Assembly: GCF_026626335.1 (NCBI RefSeq)
Contig: NZ_JAPNTZ010000013.1
Span: 1 to 64,000, forward strand
From: Paractinoplanes pyxinae
GTDB lineage: Bacteria; Actinomycetota; Actinomycetes; Mycobacteriales; Micromonosporaceae
Direction of reading: 5' to 3'
Length of the DNA: 64,000 bases
A program made the translations under genes and the position numbers. The notes beneath the pieces are model-generated. The model was not told the DNA's origin, did not search any database, and saw nothing but the letters and a program-made list of their open reading frames with translations. Positions 8,344 to 16,995 of this stretch are shown here, piece after piece. Numbering within the stretch: position 1 is the first letter of the stretch; every line of letters begins with the position of its first letter.

Positions 8344-9483
8344 TCAGCGGATCACCGTCCGCAGGGGCGGCAGCCCGTTGAAGCCCACCGACGAGTATGT
8401 CGCCGTGTAGGCGCCGGTGCCGAGAATGCGGATCTCCTCGCCGGCCGCCAGGTCCAGCGGGAGATCGTACGGCGCGTGCTGGTAGAGGATGTCGACGCTG
8501 TCGCACGTCGGTCCGGCCAGGATCACCGGGCCCGTCGGGCCGTCCCGGGCCGTCCTCAGCTCGTACTGGATCGCCTCCTCCTCCGTCTCGGCGAGCCCGC
8601 CGAACCGGCCCACGTCGAGGTAGACCCAGCGCGGCTCGTCGTCGTAGGACTTGCGGGCGACCAGCACCACCTGCGTGTGCAGGACCCCGGCGGGTGCCGC
8701 GACGTACCGGCCCGGTTCGATCATGAGCGACGGTGCATCCTGTCCGAAATGTCGCATGACGGCCGACCGGATCGCCGACGCGTAGGACGTGATCGGCTCG
8801 ACCGGAGTGCGGTACGAGACCGGGAAGCCGCCACCGGCGTTGAGAACCCGCAGGTCGACGCCCGAGCCGCGCAGAGCCGCGAAGATCGACGCGGCGGTGG
8901 CGACGCTGGGCTCCCACCGTTCGGGGTAGAGCTGCTGCGATCCCACGTGGAACGCGATGCCGGCCGGGTCGAGCCCGCGCAACGCGGCCACCTTCATGAG
9001 GTCGACCGCCATCTCGGGCACGCAGCCGAACTTGCGGCTGAGCGGCCAGCGCGCGCCCTTGCTGGAGGCCAGCACCCGGCACATCACCGACGAACCGGGC
9101 GCGTGGTTCACGATCTTGTCGAGTTCACCCTCGCTGTCGAAGGCGAACAGGCGGACCCCTCGGGCGTACGCGTAAGCGATGTCCTCGGCCTTCTTGATCG
9201 GATGGCCGTAACTGAGGTCACCCGGAGAGGCGCCGGCGGCCAGGCAGAGGTCGATCTCGGCCCGGCTGGCCACGTCGAACCGGCATCCGGCGGCGACCAG
9301 GGCCCGTAGCAGGGGTGGTTCGGGGTTGGCCTTGACGGCGTAGTGGATGTGGGCCCCGGCGAAGGCGTCGGCGATCCGTTGGTACTGCTCACGGGCCACG
9401 TCGACGTCGATCACCAGGCACGGTGTCGGATGCGCGCCGGCCGCGAGCGCCGGCTGCGCTGTCTCATCTGCGGTCACTGTCAT
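8344..9483 (-). CDS. Type III PLP-dependent ornithine/lysine decarboxylase-like enzyme
   Basis: A 379-residue alanine-racemase-fold decarboxylase. YAVKANP carries the PLP lysine (K51), HVGSQ and GGGFP bind phosphate and substrate, EPGRY is the PLP-phosphate loop, and GPTCDSVD holds Cys327, the catalytic cysteine contributed across the dimer in eukaryotic-type ornithine decarboxylases. This predicts decarboxylation of ornithine, lysine or a related diamino acid to a polyamine in the cytoplasm. The start ATG 9483 is chosen because sequence upstream is the regulatory gap to a divergent HTH gene. The 3' end lies 40 bases from the DUF4832 start, so the two may be cotranscribed. Confidence 0.9.
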   Translation of the reverse strand: MTVTADETAQPALAAGAHPTPCLVIDVDVAREQYQRIADAFAGAHIHYAVKANPEPPLLRALVAAGCRFDVASRAEIDLCLAAGASPGDLSYGHPIKKAEDIAYAYARGVRLFAFDSEGELDKIVNHAPGSSVMCRVLASSKGARWPLSRKFGCVPEMAVDLMKVAALRGLDPAGIAFHVGSQQLYPERWEPSVATAASIFAALRGSGVDLRVLNAGGGFPVSYRTPVEPITSYASAIRSAVMRHFGQDAPSLMIEPGRYVAAPAGVLHTQVVLVARKSYDDEPRWVYLDVGRFGGLAETEEEAIQYELRTARDGPTGPVILAGPTCDSVDILYQHAPYDLPLDLAAGEEIRILGTGAYTATYSSVGFNGLPPLRTVIR

Positions 9484-9521
9484 GGTTGCGGTGTCCTCAT
9501 CGATGACGGGGGCAACGACGA

Positions 9522-9553
9522 CACTCAGCGTACTTCCATCAATGCGCTGAGTG
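9522..9553. promoter_or_regulatory. Inverted-repeat operator between decarboxylase and HTH gene
   Basis: CACTCAGCG and CGCTGAGTG form perfect 9-base arms separated by 14 bases, centred in the 123-base gap between the divergent decarboxylase (start 9483) and regulator (start 9607). Spacing of the arms is about two helical turns, as for a dimeric regulator. The adjacent HTH protein is the obvious candidate to bind it. Confidence 0.55.
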
Positions 9554-9606
9554 GTGATCGGATATAGACAGCGGGAAAGATTCAGAAGTCTTATTACAGT
9601 TACGGC

Positions 9607-10545
9607 GTGTCCGACCTGCTCTCCACACCGGAGCAGCACGCCTACCGCCTGCTGGTGCGGATGGCCGGAGCTGCCCCCAGGGATCTCGCGGCGCAGGCCG
9701 GCCTCGACCCGGTCGAGGCGTCCGCATTGCTCGAGGCCCTGCACCGCAAGGGGCTGGCCACGCCCGGCCCGCTCTTCCACGCCCTGCCGGCCGACGTCGC
9801 GCTGGGCGAGACGCTGCTGCGCGAGCAGCAGGCCCTCGAGTCGTCGCGGCAGCTGGTGGCCGCGCTGAGCGAGGAGTACCGCTCGAACACCCGCCGGCGC
9901 AACTCCGACCACCTGGTCGAGATCGTGGTCGGGGCGCCGGCGCTGCGCACCCGGCTGCGCGAGATGCAGGACTCGGCCCGCGACGAGATCCTCTGGTTCT
10001 GCCGGGCCAACCCGATAGCGATGCAGGGACCCGACAACAACGAAGAGTCGGGGGCGCTGGAACGCGGCGTCCGCTACCGCGCGATCTACGAGCGGGATCT
10101 GCTCGAGAAGCCGGGCGAGCTGGAGAGCATCGTCGACGCCATGCGGCTGGGCGAACTCTCCCGGACCCTGCCCGCCCTGCCCGTACGGCTGGCGATCGCC
10201 GACCGCGAACTGGCGATCTGCCCGCTGGTGCCCGACGCCTCCCGTGGCGTCGGGGAGCCCACCGCGGCATTGATCCGCCCCAGTGAGCTCCTCGACGCCC
10301 TGGTCGCCCTCTTCGAGAGCTACTGGGAGCGCGCCACCCCGTTGCTGCCCGACGGCAGCGAGGAGGAGCCCGACAAACTACTGCTCTCGCTCTTCGTCGC
10401 GGGACTGCCCGACAAGTCCATCGCGACCCAGCTCGGGGTCAGCCGCCGGACCGTCCAGCGCCGGCTCGACCGGCTGATGGAGGCGGCCGGCGTGGACACC
10501 CGGGCCGGCCTGGCCTTCCAGGCCGCCCGGCGGGGCTGGCTGTAG
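9607..10545 (+). CDS. TrmB-like / LuxR-type HTH transcriptional regulator
   Basis: A 312-residue cytoplasmic regulator. An N-terminal winged-helix segment (about 8-55, with DLAAQAGLDPVEASALLEAL) resembles TrmB, a middle domain (100-240, with FCRANPIAM) resembles the PLD-like sensor region of such proteins, and a C-terminal LuxR-type HTH sits at about 255-300 (LFVAGLPDKSIATQLGVSRRTVQRRL). The start is GTG 9607. It faces away from the decarboxylase across a shared operator, so control of that gene and of itself is likely. The ligand is unknown. Confidence 0.8.
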   Translation: MSDLLSTPEQHAYRLLVRMAGAAPRDLAAQAGLDPVEASALLEALHRKGLATPGPLFHALPADVALGETLLREQQALESSRQLVAALSEEYRSNTRRRNSDHLVEIVVGAPALRTRLREMQDSARDEILWFCRANPIAMQGPDNNEESGALERGVRYRAIYERDLLEKPGELESIVDAMRLGELSRTLPALPVRLAIADRELAICPLVPDASRGVGEPTAALIRPSELLDALVALFESYWERATPLLPDGSEEEPDKLLLSLFVAGLPDKSIATQLGVSRRTVQRRLDRLMEAAGVDTRAGLAFQAARRGWL

Positions 10546-10573
10546 GCCGGCCACCGGTCCTCCGCGAGCGGTT

Positions 10574-13500
10574 TCATGCCCGGCCGTAGGCCCGGAGCAC
10601 GGTCTGCGTGACCGAGTTCCCGGACTTGTCCGAGGCGGTCACCCGCAGCGACACCGTCCCCTTACCGGCCGGCACGATCACCGTCGAGCCGATGGCCGGG
10701 GCGGTCTTCCAGGTCTTGCCCTCGTCGGCCGAGGTCTCGACCCGCACCTGCCGGGCGTTCGGCACCTTGACGCCCAGCAGATGCGGCTTGGTGGTCGTCA
10801 CCGGAACGTCGTATCCGACCTGCAGCAGTGGAAGACGGCCGGCCGCACCCGATGTGAAAGTCCACTCGGTGGCGGTCGACGTGCCGTACTGCCAGTCCTC
10901 GCTGCTGCGGTTGCTCGTGATCGACAACTTGTAGGTCGCCTTCCCGGCCGGCACGGTCACGTCCTGCCAGCCGTCGGGCAGCGTGGCCAGCGGGGCGCCG
11001 TCGCGGTAGAGCGTGGCCGGGGCCGCGTCCACCAGATAGTGCCGATCGCTGCTGTCCACGTAGGACGCCACTCGCAGCTTGAGTGTGTCGCCCTCGCGGG
11101 TGTTGCTGTACCCGTCGGGGGTGGCGGGCCGCACGACCGGCGCGTACCAGATCTCCGTCGACGATCCCGCCTTCGGGTAGGAGACCGGGTCGTCCTGGAT
11201 GCCACCCTGCAGGCTGCCGCCCATGTTGTTCCACGGGTACTCGTGGTGCACCTGGTGCTGCCACACGGTGTCGCCGGTCGAGACCCACTCCTGGCGCACC
11301 GACGGGGTGCGCACGGCCCGCTCGGTGTCGTTCCACGAGTACTCCTGGGCCGGCCGCCACCCGAACCGCTGCTCCTTGATCCAGTCGAAGCCGCCGTTGT
11401 CGGGGTAGCGCGTGGTGATCCGCCGCGTGTTGGCCGGGGTCACCTTGTGCACGATCTGGCTGGGCACCTGATTCTTCGAGACCTGGTACACGTCGTACAG
11501 GTAGGGGCTGTCCGGGGTGAGCGTCAGCGTGATGGTGGCACCGGGGCGGGCCGCCCGGGCCAGGATGCGCTGGCCGTCGTCGTGGGCGACGAGCGCGCTG
11601 GGAATCGCCATGCGGTCACCGCTCGGATCCCACGGCTGCCAGGCGCTGCGGTCGGCCGGCACCACGACGAGCGCCACCGCCGCCCCGGCCGCGGCCGCCG
11701 CCGCGGAGGCGTCGTCCGGGTTGTCCGACTCGATCAGGACGGCCTTGCCTCGTACGTTGCCCTTGAGGCCTTTGACCAGTTCGAATTTGCGGGTGCCGTC
11801 CCACGCCGGCGAGGTGACGCAGAGGTTGATGTCGAGCTCGCCGGTGACTCCCGGCACGCTCGGCTGCACCAGCGGGGCGACGAGCTGCCAGCGCGACGAG
11901 AACTCGTAGCTGCCGTGGCGCAGCTTGGCCGTCGGGGTGACGTTGATCTTCTGCACGGCGCTGAAGCTCATGAAGCCGTTGATGATGCTGCGGCCGCTGC
12001 CGGTCACCCGGTGCACGTAGTAGCTCTGGATCGCCCGCTGCTCGGCCGGCTTGGGCGTCTCGATCCGGATCGGCCGGCCGGTGCGGGCGTCGAGCAGCAC
12101 GGTCAGGTCCCGGTCGACCTTGAGCTCGGGAATGGTGACCAGGGTGTCCTGCTCGTCGAGGGGCACACCGTCCGAGATGAGCGCGTCGACCAGGTAGTCG
12201 CCCTCGCCGAGCTGGAACGTCTTCTCGTCGCCCTGGAACAGGAAGTCGAGCACGTCGTAGCGCGCCACGTCGCCGAAGGCCTGCAGGGCGGGCACGGCCG
12301 CGGGCTTCCCGCTGCGGTCGACGGCCTTGAACGTCACCAGGTGGCGGGGCTGGTCGAGGGTGCCGCCGACGGCGGTCGTGACCTTGATCCCGTCCGGCCC
12401 GGTGGCGGTGAGCCAGCCGCTGAACTGGCCGGGGTCCGACTTCGCGATGTCGAAGGTGAGCTTCACACCGGCCGTGCCGCCGGCCGGAACGGTCACGGTG
12501 GACGCCGAGAGGCCGACCGCGGCCACGTTCTTGGTCAGGGTCAGCGTGACCGGCGTGGCGCCGGTGTTGGCGTACGTGACGGTTCGCTCGAGCAAGGCCG
12601 GCGTCTCGTCGATGGCGTGGAAGCCGAAGTCGGCCACACCGGTGCCGGACACCGGCTGAGAGGTGGCCCGGGTCAGGTCGACCCGGCCCGCGCCCTGCGC
12701 GTAGACCGAGGTGTCGGCGGTTGTCTTCGCCGTGCTGACCAGCTCGTCCTTGATCTGCGCGCCGGTCCAGTCCGGGTGCTGCTGTGCGATGATCGCGGCC
12801 GCGCCGGCCACGTGCGGGGTGGCCATCGAGGTGCCGTTGGCCGCGGTGTAGAGCTCGTCGACCGGCTCGCCCATCGAGGTGCCCTCGGCCCGGGCGGCCA
12901 CGATGCCGACGCCTGGCGCGGTGATCTCGGGCTTGAGTCCTTCGTCGCCGAAGCGCGGGCCCCGGCTCGAGAAATCGGCGATCCGGTCGTCCCGGTCGAC
13001 CGCTCCGACGGTCAGCGCCGAAGGGGCCGCGCCGGGCGTGCCGACCGAGTAGTCCTGGCCCTCGTTGCCCGCCGCCACCACGAACAGCGTGCCGGTGGCC
13101 GCGCTGATCTCGTCGACGGCCGCGCTCATCGGGTCGGTGCCGTCGGTGGCCCCGCCGCCCAGGCTCATGTTGACGACCTTGGCTCCGGCGCCGGCCGCCC
13201 ACTCCATGCCGGCGATGATCCCGGACTCGTAGCCGGAGCCGCTGTCGTCGAGAACCTTGCCGATCAGCAGCCGCGCGCCGGGCGCCACGCCCTTGCGGGT
13301 GCCGTTCGATCCGGCGCCCGAGCCGGCCACCGTGGCTGCCACGTGTGTTCCGTGTCCGAAGTGGTCGGTGGTACCGGTGGCGCTGTCGCTGAAGTCGCGA
13401 GCTTCCAGGATCCGCCCGGCCAGGTCAGGGTGGTTCTGGTCGGCGCCGGTGTCGAGCACGGCAACCTTGACGCCGGCGCCGTCGAGGCCGGCCTTCCAGG

Positions 13501-14116
13501 CGTCGGGCGCGCCGATCTGGGCCGTGCTGCGGTCGAGCACCGGCTCGACCTTGCCGTCGAGCCAGATCTTGGCGGTGGTCGCGGTGCGTGAGCCGTCGGC
13601 GCTTGCTTGCGTACGCCAGAAGTCCGCGAGCGTCTTCTTGTCGGCGCGCACCGCCACGGCGCCCAGGCTGGGCAGCTCGGTGCCCGCCGCAGCGCCGAGC
13701 GCACGGGCGCCGGCCGGCGACTTCACGATCAGCGGGAGGGTCGGCGTGGCCGCGTCGCCGTAGCCCTCGTCGACCAGGTGCTGCACGTCGAACAGCTCGG
13801 CGTCGACGCGGCCGTCGGCGATCAGCGGCACGGCGTCACGCGGGACGACCCGGACGCCGTCCTTGGTCTCGGTGGTCGTGAACGACATGCGCTCGCGACC
13901 GGGGGCCGGCCACACCGTCGCCGCGACCCGGCCGTCGCCCGCGGGGGCGAGCTGGACGACGTCGCCCGTGACGAGAGTGATCGCCTGGGCCTGGGCGCGG
14001 GCGGCGCCGGGTGCGGCCGGGGTGGCAGCGGCGGGTCCTGGGGGGAACCCGGCGATGCTGCCGGCTCCGATCAGGACGCCGGCTAGTACGCAGCTGAGGC
14101 GCTTGTGTGGTGACAA
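10574..14116 (-). CDS. Large secreted subtilisin-like serine protease (S8)
   Basis: An 1180-residue exported protease. A Sec signal (about 1-40) and a propeptide to about 195 precede the S8 domain: Asp222 in DTGAD, His255 in HGTHVA, Asn351 in AAGNEG and Ser430 in GTSMATPHVAG, so the triad and oxyanion residue are complete. After about 500 come beta-sandwich regions, with a PA-like insertion near 800-860, typical of 1100- to 1200-residue actinobacterial subtilases. I chose TTG at 14116: it has GAAGGAG six bases upstream and puts the signal peptide at the very start, while the longer open frame has no ribosome site. It degrades protein outside the cell. Confidence 0.9.
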   Translation of the reverse strand: MSPHKRLSCVLAGVLIGAGSIAGFPPGPAAATPAAPGAARAQAQAITLVTGDVVQLAPAGDGRVAATVWPAPGRERMSFTTTETKDGVRVVPRDAVPLIADGRVDAELFDVQHLVDEGYGDAATPTLPLIVKSPAGARALGAAAGTELPSLGAVAVRADKKTLADFWRTQASADGSRTATTAKIWLDGKVEPVLDRSTAQIGAPDAWKAGLDGAGVKVAVLDTGADQNHPDLAGRILEARDFSDSATGTTDHFGHGTHVAATVAGSGAGSNGTRKGVAPGARLLIGKVLDDSGSGYESGIIAGMEWAAGAGAKVVNMSLGGGATDGTDPMSAAVDEISAATGTLFVVAAGNEGQDYSVGTPGAAPSALTVGAVDRDDRIADFSSRGPRFGDEGLKPEITAPGVGIVAARAEGTSMGEPVDELYTAANGTSMATPHVAGAAAIIAQQHPDWTGAQIKDELVSTAKTTADTSVYAQGAGRVDLTRATSQPVSGTGVADFGFHAIDETPALLERTVTYANTGATPVTLTLTKNVAAVGLSASTVTVPAGGTAGVKLTFDIAKSDPGQFSGWLTATGPDGIKVTTAVGGTLDQPRHLVTFKAVDRSGKPAAVPALQAFGDVARYDVLDFLFQGDEKTFQLGEGDYLVDALISDGVPLDEQDTLVTIPELKVDRDLTVLLDARTGRPIRIETPKPAEQRAIQSYYVHRVTGSGRSIINGFMSFSAVQKINVTPTAKLRHGSYEFSSRWQLVAPLVQPSVPGVTGELDINLCVTSPAWDGTRKFELVKGLKGNVRGKAVLIESDNPDDASAAAAAAGAAVALVVVPADRSAWQPWDPSGDRMAIPSALVAHDDGQRILARAARPGATITLTLTPDSPYLYDVYQVSKNQVPSQIVHKVTPANTRRITTRYPDNGGFDWIKEQRFGWRPAQEYSWNDTERAVRTPSVRQEWVSTGDTVWQHQVHHEYPWNNMGGSLQGGIQDDPVSYPKAGSSTEIWYAPVVRPATPDGYSNTREGDTLKLRVASYVDSSDRHYLVDAAPATLYRDGAPLATLPDGWQDVTVPAGKATYKLSITSNRSSEDWQYGTSTATEWTFTSGAAGRLPLLQVGYDVPVTTTKPHLLGVKVPNARQVRVETSADEGKTWKTAPAIGSTVIVPAGKGTVSLRVTASDKSGNSVTQTVLRAYGRA

Positions 14117-14225
14117 GGCCGACTCCTTCGCGTGGGGTTCCACGCATTTTGAAGTGGGCCGATGTCTCGGCGGGAGGTGTGCGCGGTGCCGCAGAGGCGA
14201 CATGGCGCGATGTGGACAAGTTGTT

Positions 14226-14948
14226 TCAGGACAAAGACAGCGCGGCCACGCGGGCTTCTTCGAGGCTGGTGAAGCCCTCGAGGCGGTACGTCACCTGACC
14301 GTGCTCCCAGATCAGGGTGGGCGTGGCCAGGCGGGCGGTGGCGGTGCGCTCGGCGCCGGTGCGGTCGACGTAGGTCAGCGTGTGCGGGCCGGACAGCCAG
14401 ATCGCCATGTCGCCGCCCATGTCGACCCACTGGGCGTCCCGGGCCTGCTTGAGGAAGGCGCCGGCCGAGCCGTCGAACTGGTCGAACCGGATGGCGCCGC
14501 CGTGGTAGAGCGCGCTGACCACCCGGGGCACGCCGTTGTCGTCGGGATCGGCCAATTCCACGCGCTCCGGCGGGCCGAGTGCGGCCGGCATCCGTACCGG
14601 GAAAGGCGCTTTCTGCTTGGCCACGTCGAGGGACACCGAGCCGGCGGAGGGAAGCGGGCTCGGACTGCTTTGCGGGGGCGCCGCGTTGTTCGAACGCTCC
14701 ACCTCGATGCCGGCGATCCGCAGCACCGAGGCGACCGCGTCGACCACGGCGGCCCGCGCCGGCTCCACCGCGACAACAGTGACCGCGACCGCGGCCACGG
14801 CCGCCGCGAGCCAGACCCGCCACCGGCCGATTTCCTTGCGGGACAAGCGTTCCCGGACGGCCACGCGCTGGTCGGCCGGCTCGGGCACGGCCAGCCAGCT
14901 CTCCAGGTCGCGCAGCTCGTCGATCAGGTCGTCGTCGCGGTCAGTCAC
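14226..14948 (-). CDS. Single-pass membrane protein paired with ECF sigma factor (putative anti-sigma)
   Basis: A 240-residue protein with a charged cytoplasmic N-terminus of about 50 residues, one membrane helix (VWLAAAVAAVAVTVVAV) and an extracytoplasmic C-terminal domain beginning after a Ser/Pro linker. The start is GTG 14948, with GAGGAGG eight bases upstream, and it overlaps the stop of the sigma gene by eight bases, so synthesis is coupled. This layout is that of a membrane anti-sigma factor, although no HxxxCxxC zinc motif is visible. The outside domain would sense the envelope signal. The function is inferred from position and topology. Confidence 0.7.
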   Translation of the reverse strand: MTDRDDDLIDELRDLESWLAVPEPADQRVAVRERLSRKEIGRWRVWLAAAVAAVAVTVVAVEPARAAVVDAVASVLRIAGIEVERSNNAAPPQSSPSPLPSAGSVSLDVAKQKAPFPVRMPAALGPPERVELADPDDNGVPRVVSALYHGGAIRFDQFDGSAGAFLKQARDAQWVDMGGDMAIWLSGPHTLTYVDRTGAERTATARLATPTLIWEHGQVTYRLEGFTSLEEARVAALSLS

Positions 14949-15510
14949 CAGGCACCTCCTCGGCCCGCAGGTGCTCACGCAACCGGGCCAAAGCCCGCGA
15001 GGTACGCGACTTCACCGTGCCCTTGGGGACGCCGAGCGCGGCCGCGGTCTCTTGCTCGCTCAGGTCGAGCAGGAAGCGGCAGACGAGCACGTCCTGATCG
15101 CGCCGGTCGAGCAGGCGCAACCGGCTGACCAGCCGCTCTCGTCGTTCGCGAGCCAGCACTGTGTCGGCCGGATCGGGCGCGTCGGGCAGCGGTTCGGAGG
15201 CCGCGGCCGCGCGCAGGGCCAGCCCGTCGCGGCGCCGGCGGGAGCGGTGCAGGTTGCGGGTTTCATTGGCCACGATCGCCAGCAGCCACGGGCGGAAGCC
15301 GGACTCGCCGCGGTAGCGCGACAACTGCCGGTACGCCTTCACCAACGCCTCCTGCACCACGTCGTCGGCGTCGTCGCCCGCGCCGAGCAGGACGGCGGCC
15401 CGATGGGCGGGCACGGTGTAGCGGGCGGCCAGGACCTCGTACGCCCCCAGGTCGCCGCCCCGCGCCCGGCTCACGGCCGTCGCGTCGTCCAGCTCGGTGT
15501 CCGCGCTCAA
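14941..15510 (-). CDS. ECF sigma factor (SigE/SigM-like)
   Basis: A 189-residue sigma factor: region 2 at about 15-80 (DDADDVVQEALVKAYRQL, WLLAIVANETRN) and region 4 at about 115-170 (LRLLDRRDQDVLVCRFLLDLSEQETAAAL, then GVPKGTVKSRTSRAL). I chose TTG 15510, preceded four bases upstream by GAAGGAG; the longer frame would run through the promoter. A GGAACC-N17-GTCA promoter lies upstream on this strand, and the mirror image serves the divergent Tat lipoprotein, so autoregulation is likely. The next gene, overlapping by eight bases, is the presumed anti-sigma. Confidence 0.9.
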   Translation of the reverse strand: MSADTELDDATAVSRARGGDLGAYEVLAARYTVPAHRAAVLLGAGDDADDVVQEALVKAYRQLSRYRGESGFRPWLLAIVANETRNLHRSRRRRDGLALRAAAASEPLPDAPDPADTVLARERRERLVSRLRLLDRRDQDVLVCRFLLDLSEQETAAALGVPKGTVKSRTSRALARLREHLRAEEVPGD

Positions 15511-15540
15511 CCGGCTCCTTCGTCCGCACCGACACTGCAC

Positions 15541-15567
15541 TGACACCGGCCGTGGCGGAACGGTTCC
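15541..15567 (-). promoter_or_regulatory. ECF-type promoter of sigma gene
   Basis: Read on the minus strand: GGAACC (15567-15562), 17 bases, then GTCA (15544-15541). This matches the GGAAC-N16/17-GTC pattern recognised by SigE-type ECF sigma factors. It lies 31 bases upstream of the TTG start of the sigma gene. Confidence 0.55.
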
Positions 15568-15568
15568 C

Positions 15569-15595
15569 GGAACCCGATGCGAAGTTGTGGTGTCA
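15569..15595 (+). promoter_or_regulatory. ECF-type promoter of Tat lipoprotein gene
   Basis: GGAACC at 15569-15574, 17 bases, then GTCA at 15592-15595, eight bases before the ATG at 15603. It is the mirror copy of the divergent promoter; the two -35 elements are one base apart (GGTTCC-C-GGAACC). The same sigma factor probably uses both. Confidence 0.55.
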
Positions 15596-15602
15596 GCAAG
15601 GC

Positions 15603-16811
15603 ATGACCACACGCCGCTCGTTCCTGACGCTCTCCGGTGGGGTGCTCGCCGCCTCCGCCCTGGCCGCCTGCCGCGAAACGCAGGCGGCGGCCGCTCCCCT
15701 GTCGTCGTCGGTGCCCGACGTGGTGCTGGCGGGCAGCCGTACGGGGATTGTCCGGCTCACCGGCGGCGAGGTGCGCCCGATCGGCGCGCAGTCCGTGCTC
15801 AGCCGGGCCGGCGACGTCGCGTACGTGGTGAGCGACGCCGGGCTCGAGCGGGTGGACGCGGCGACCGGGGCATCCCTCCAGCAGCAACCGATCGGGGGTG
15901 GATGGATGCCCCGGGTGGTCGCCGAGTCGTCGGATCTGTGCGCGCTGCTGACTACGCCGCCGGGCGAGCCGCCGGCCGCGCGCGCGACGTCCGGCCTGCT
16001 GGTCGTGGGGGCCGGCCGCCGGCAGAAGTTCAACCTGCCGGGCTGCGTCGAGCCGGACGCCTTCACGTCAGACGGCACCGGTCTGTTCGTGCTCGACTGG
16101 TTGCCGGCCGACTTGCCGGACCATTACCGCGTACGGCTTCTGGACTTCAGCGACGGCAAGCTGCACCCGCTCTACACGCGCGACAAGACGCCCGTGCCGG
16201 AAGGCGCGGAAGAGCAGATGCAGGGCCGCGGGCGCCAGGCGGTGTATTCGAAGGATCGGCAGACGCTGTACACGCTTTACACGCACCAGCCCGAGCATCA
16301 GCACACGCGCAACCTGCTCAACGGCACGCGCAGTCACGTGCACGCCTTCGTCCATGTGCTGCACCTGGCCGAGCGATGGGCGTACTGCCTGGATCTGCCC
16401 GACCCGTTCGGGCGGGGGCCGGCCGAGGGGCACGCGCTGGCCGTCGACGGGACGCGGCTGGCCGTGCTGGACACGGCTTCCGGCTCGATCGCCCATGCGA
16501 ACACCGAGACGCTGCAGATCGAGCGGGTGGCCCGAATCGCGGCCGGACACGGGCCGGCCGGTCTGGCCTACAGCCCGGACGCCCGGCTGTTCGCGGCGGA
16601 CGGCAACACCGTGCATGTGTTCGATCGCACCGACCAGGCGCTGGCGACGTGGTTGCTGCCGTCGGCGGTGCGAGGGGTGCGGCTTAGTGCGGACGGGGCG
16701 CGGCTCTACGCCGGGAGCGAGAACGAGGTGGTCTGGCTGGACGCCGGCTCGGGTGTGCTCCGGGGCCGCGTACGGGTCGATGGGTTGACCGAGATACTTT
16801 CCGCCGGATGA
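15603..16811 (+). CDS. Tat-exported lipoprotein with beta-propeller fold
   Basis: A 402-residue protein whose start TTRRSFLTLSGGVLAASALAAC shows a twin-arginine motif (RRSFL) and a lipobox (LAAC, Cys at about 23), so it is probably folded inside, exported by Tat and tethered to the outer membrane face. The rest is made of WD/YVTN-like repeats (SPDARLFAADGNTVHVFD, SADGARLYAGSENEVVWLD), a beta-propeller of six or seven blades. I chose ATG 15603 over the upstream in-frame ATG because the latter lies within the promoter. Divergent, mirrored ECF promoters make it a likely target of the neighbouring sigma factor. It may bind ligand or stabilise the envelope; no enzyme motif is seen. Confidence 0.8.
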   Translation: MTTRRSFLTLSGGVLAASALAACRETQAAAAPLSSSVPDVVLAGSRTGIVRLTGGEVRPIGAQSVLSRAGDVAYVVSDAGLERVDAATGASLQQQPIGGGWMPRVVAESSDLCALLTTPPGEPPAARATSGLLVVGAGRRQKFNLPGCVEPDAFTSDGTGLFVLDWLPADLPDHYRVRLLDFSDGKLHPLYTRDKTPVPEGAEEQMQGRGRQAVYSKDRQTLYTLYTHQPEHQHTRNLLNGTRSHVHAFVHVLHLAERWAYCLDLPDPFGRGPAEGHALAVDGTRLAVLDTASGSIAHANTETLQIERVARIAAGHGPAGLAYSPDARLFAADGNTVHVFDRTDQALATWLLPSAVRGVRLSADGARLYAGSENEVVWLDAGSGVLRGRVRVDGLTEILSAG

Positions 16812-16882
16812 CCGGAAGTTTCGGTTGATCGCCTGTCACGAGCAACGGCCTCACCAGCCGATAAATCGTCGGAAGTTAATGG

Positions 16883-16919
16883 TTGACTCCGCCTGGACGC
16901 GCTCCCAAGATGGAGTCAA
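16883..16919. promoter_or_regulatory. Nested palindromic operator with CebR-like core
   Basis: Outer arms TTGACTCC (16883-16890) and GGAGTCAA (16912-16919) pair perfectly. Centred within half a base of the same axis is TGGACGCGCTCCCA (16894-16907), which matches 12 of 14 positions of the Streptomyces CebR box TGGGAGCGCTCCCA. It lies about 80 bases upstream of the deacetylase-CBM2 gene, so LacI-family control by a sugar is plausible. Confidence 0.5.
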
Positions 16920-16995
16920 TGACGACCGTCGATGGCGTCAGGGCTTCCACCGGTCCTCCGCCGTCGTCTCCCCCGACCGACGAAGGTGATCCCCC

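Noticed and set aside
10781..13591. Plus-strand open frame of 936 codons
   Set aside because: Mirror frame of the subtilase gene, rich in Arg, Gly and Val without any motif.
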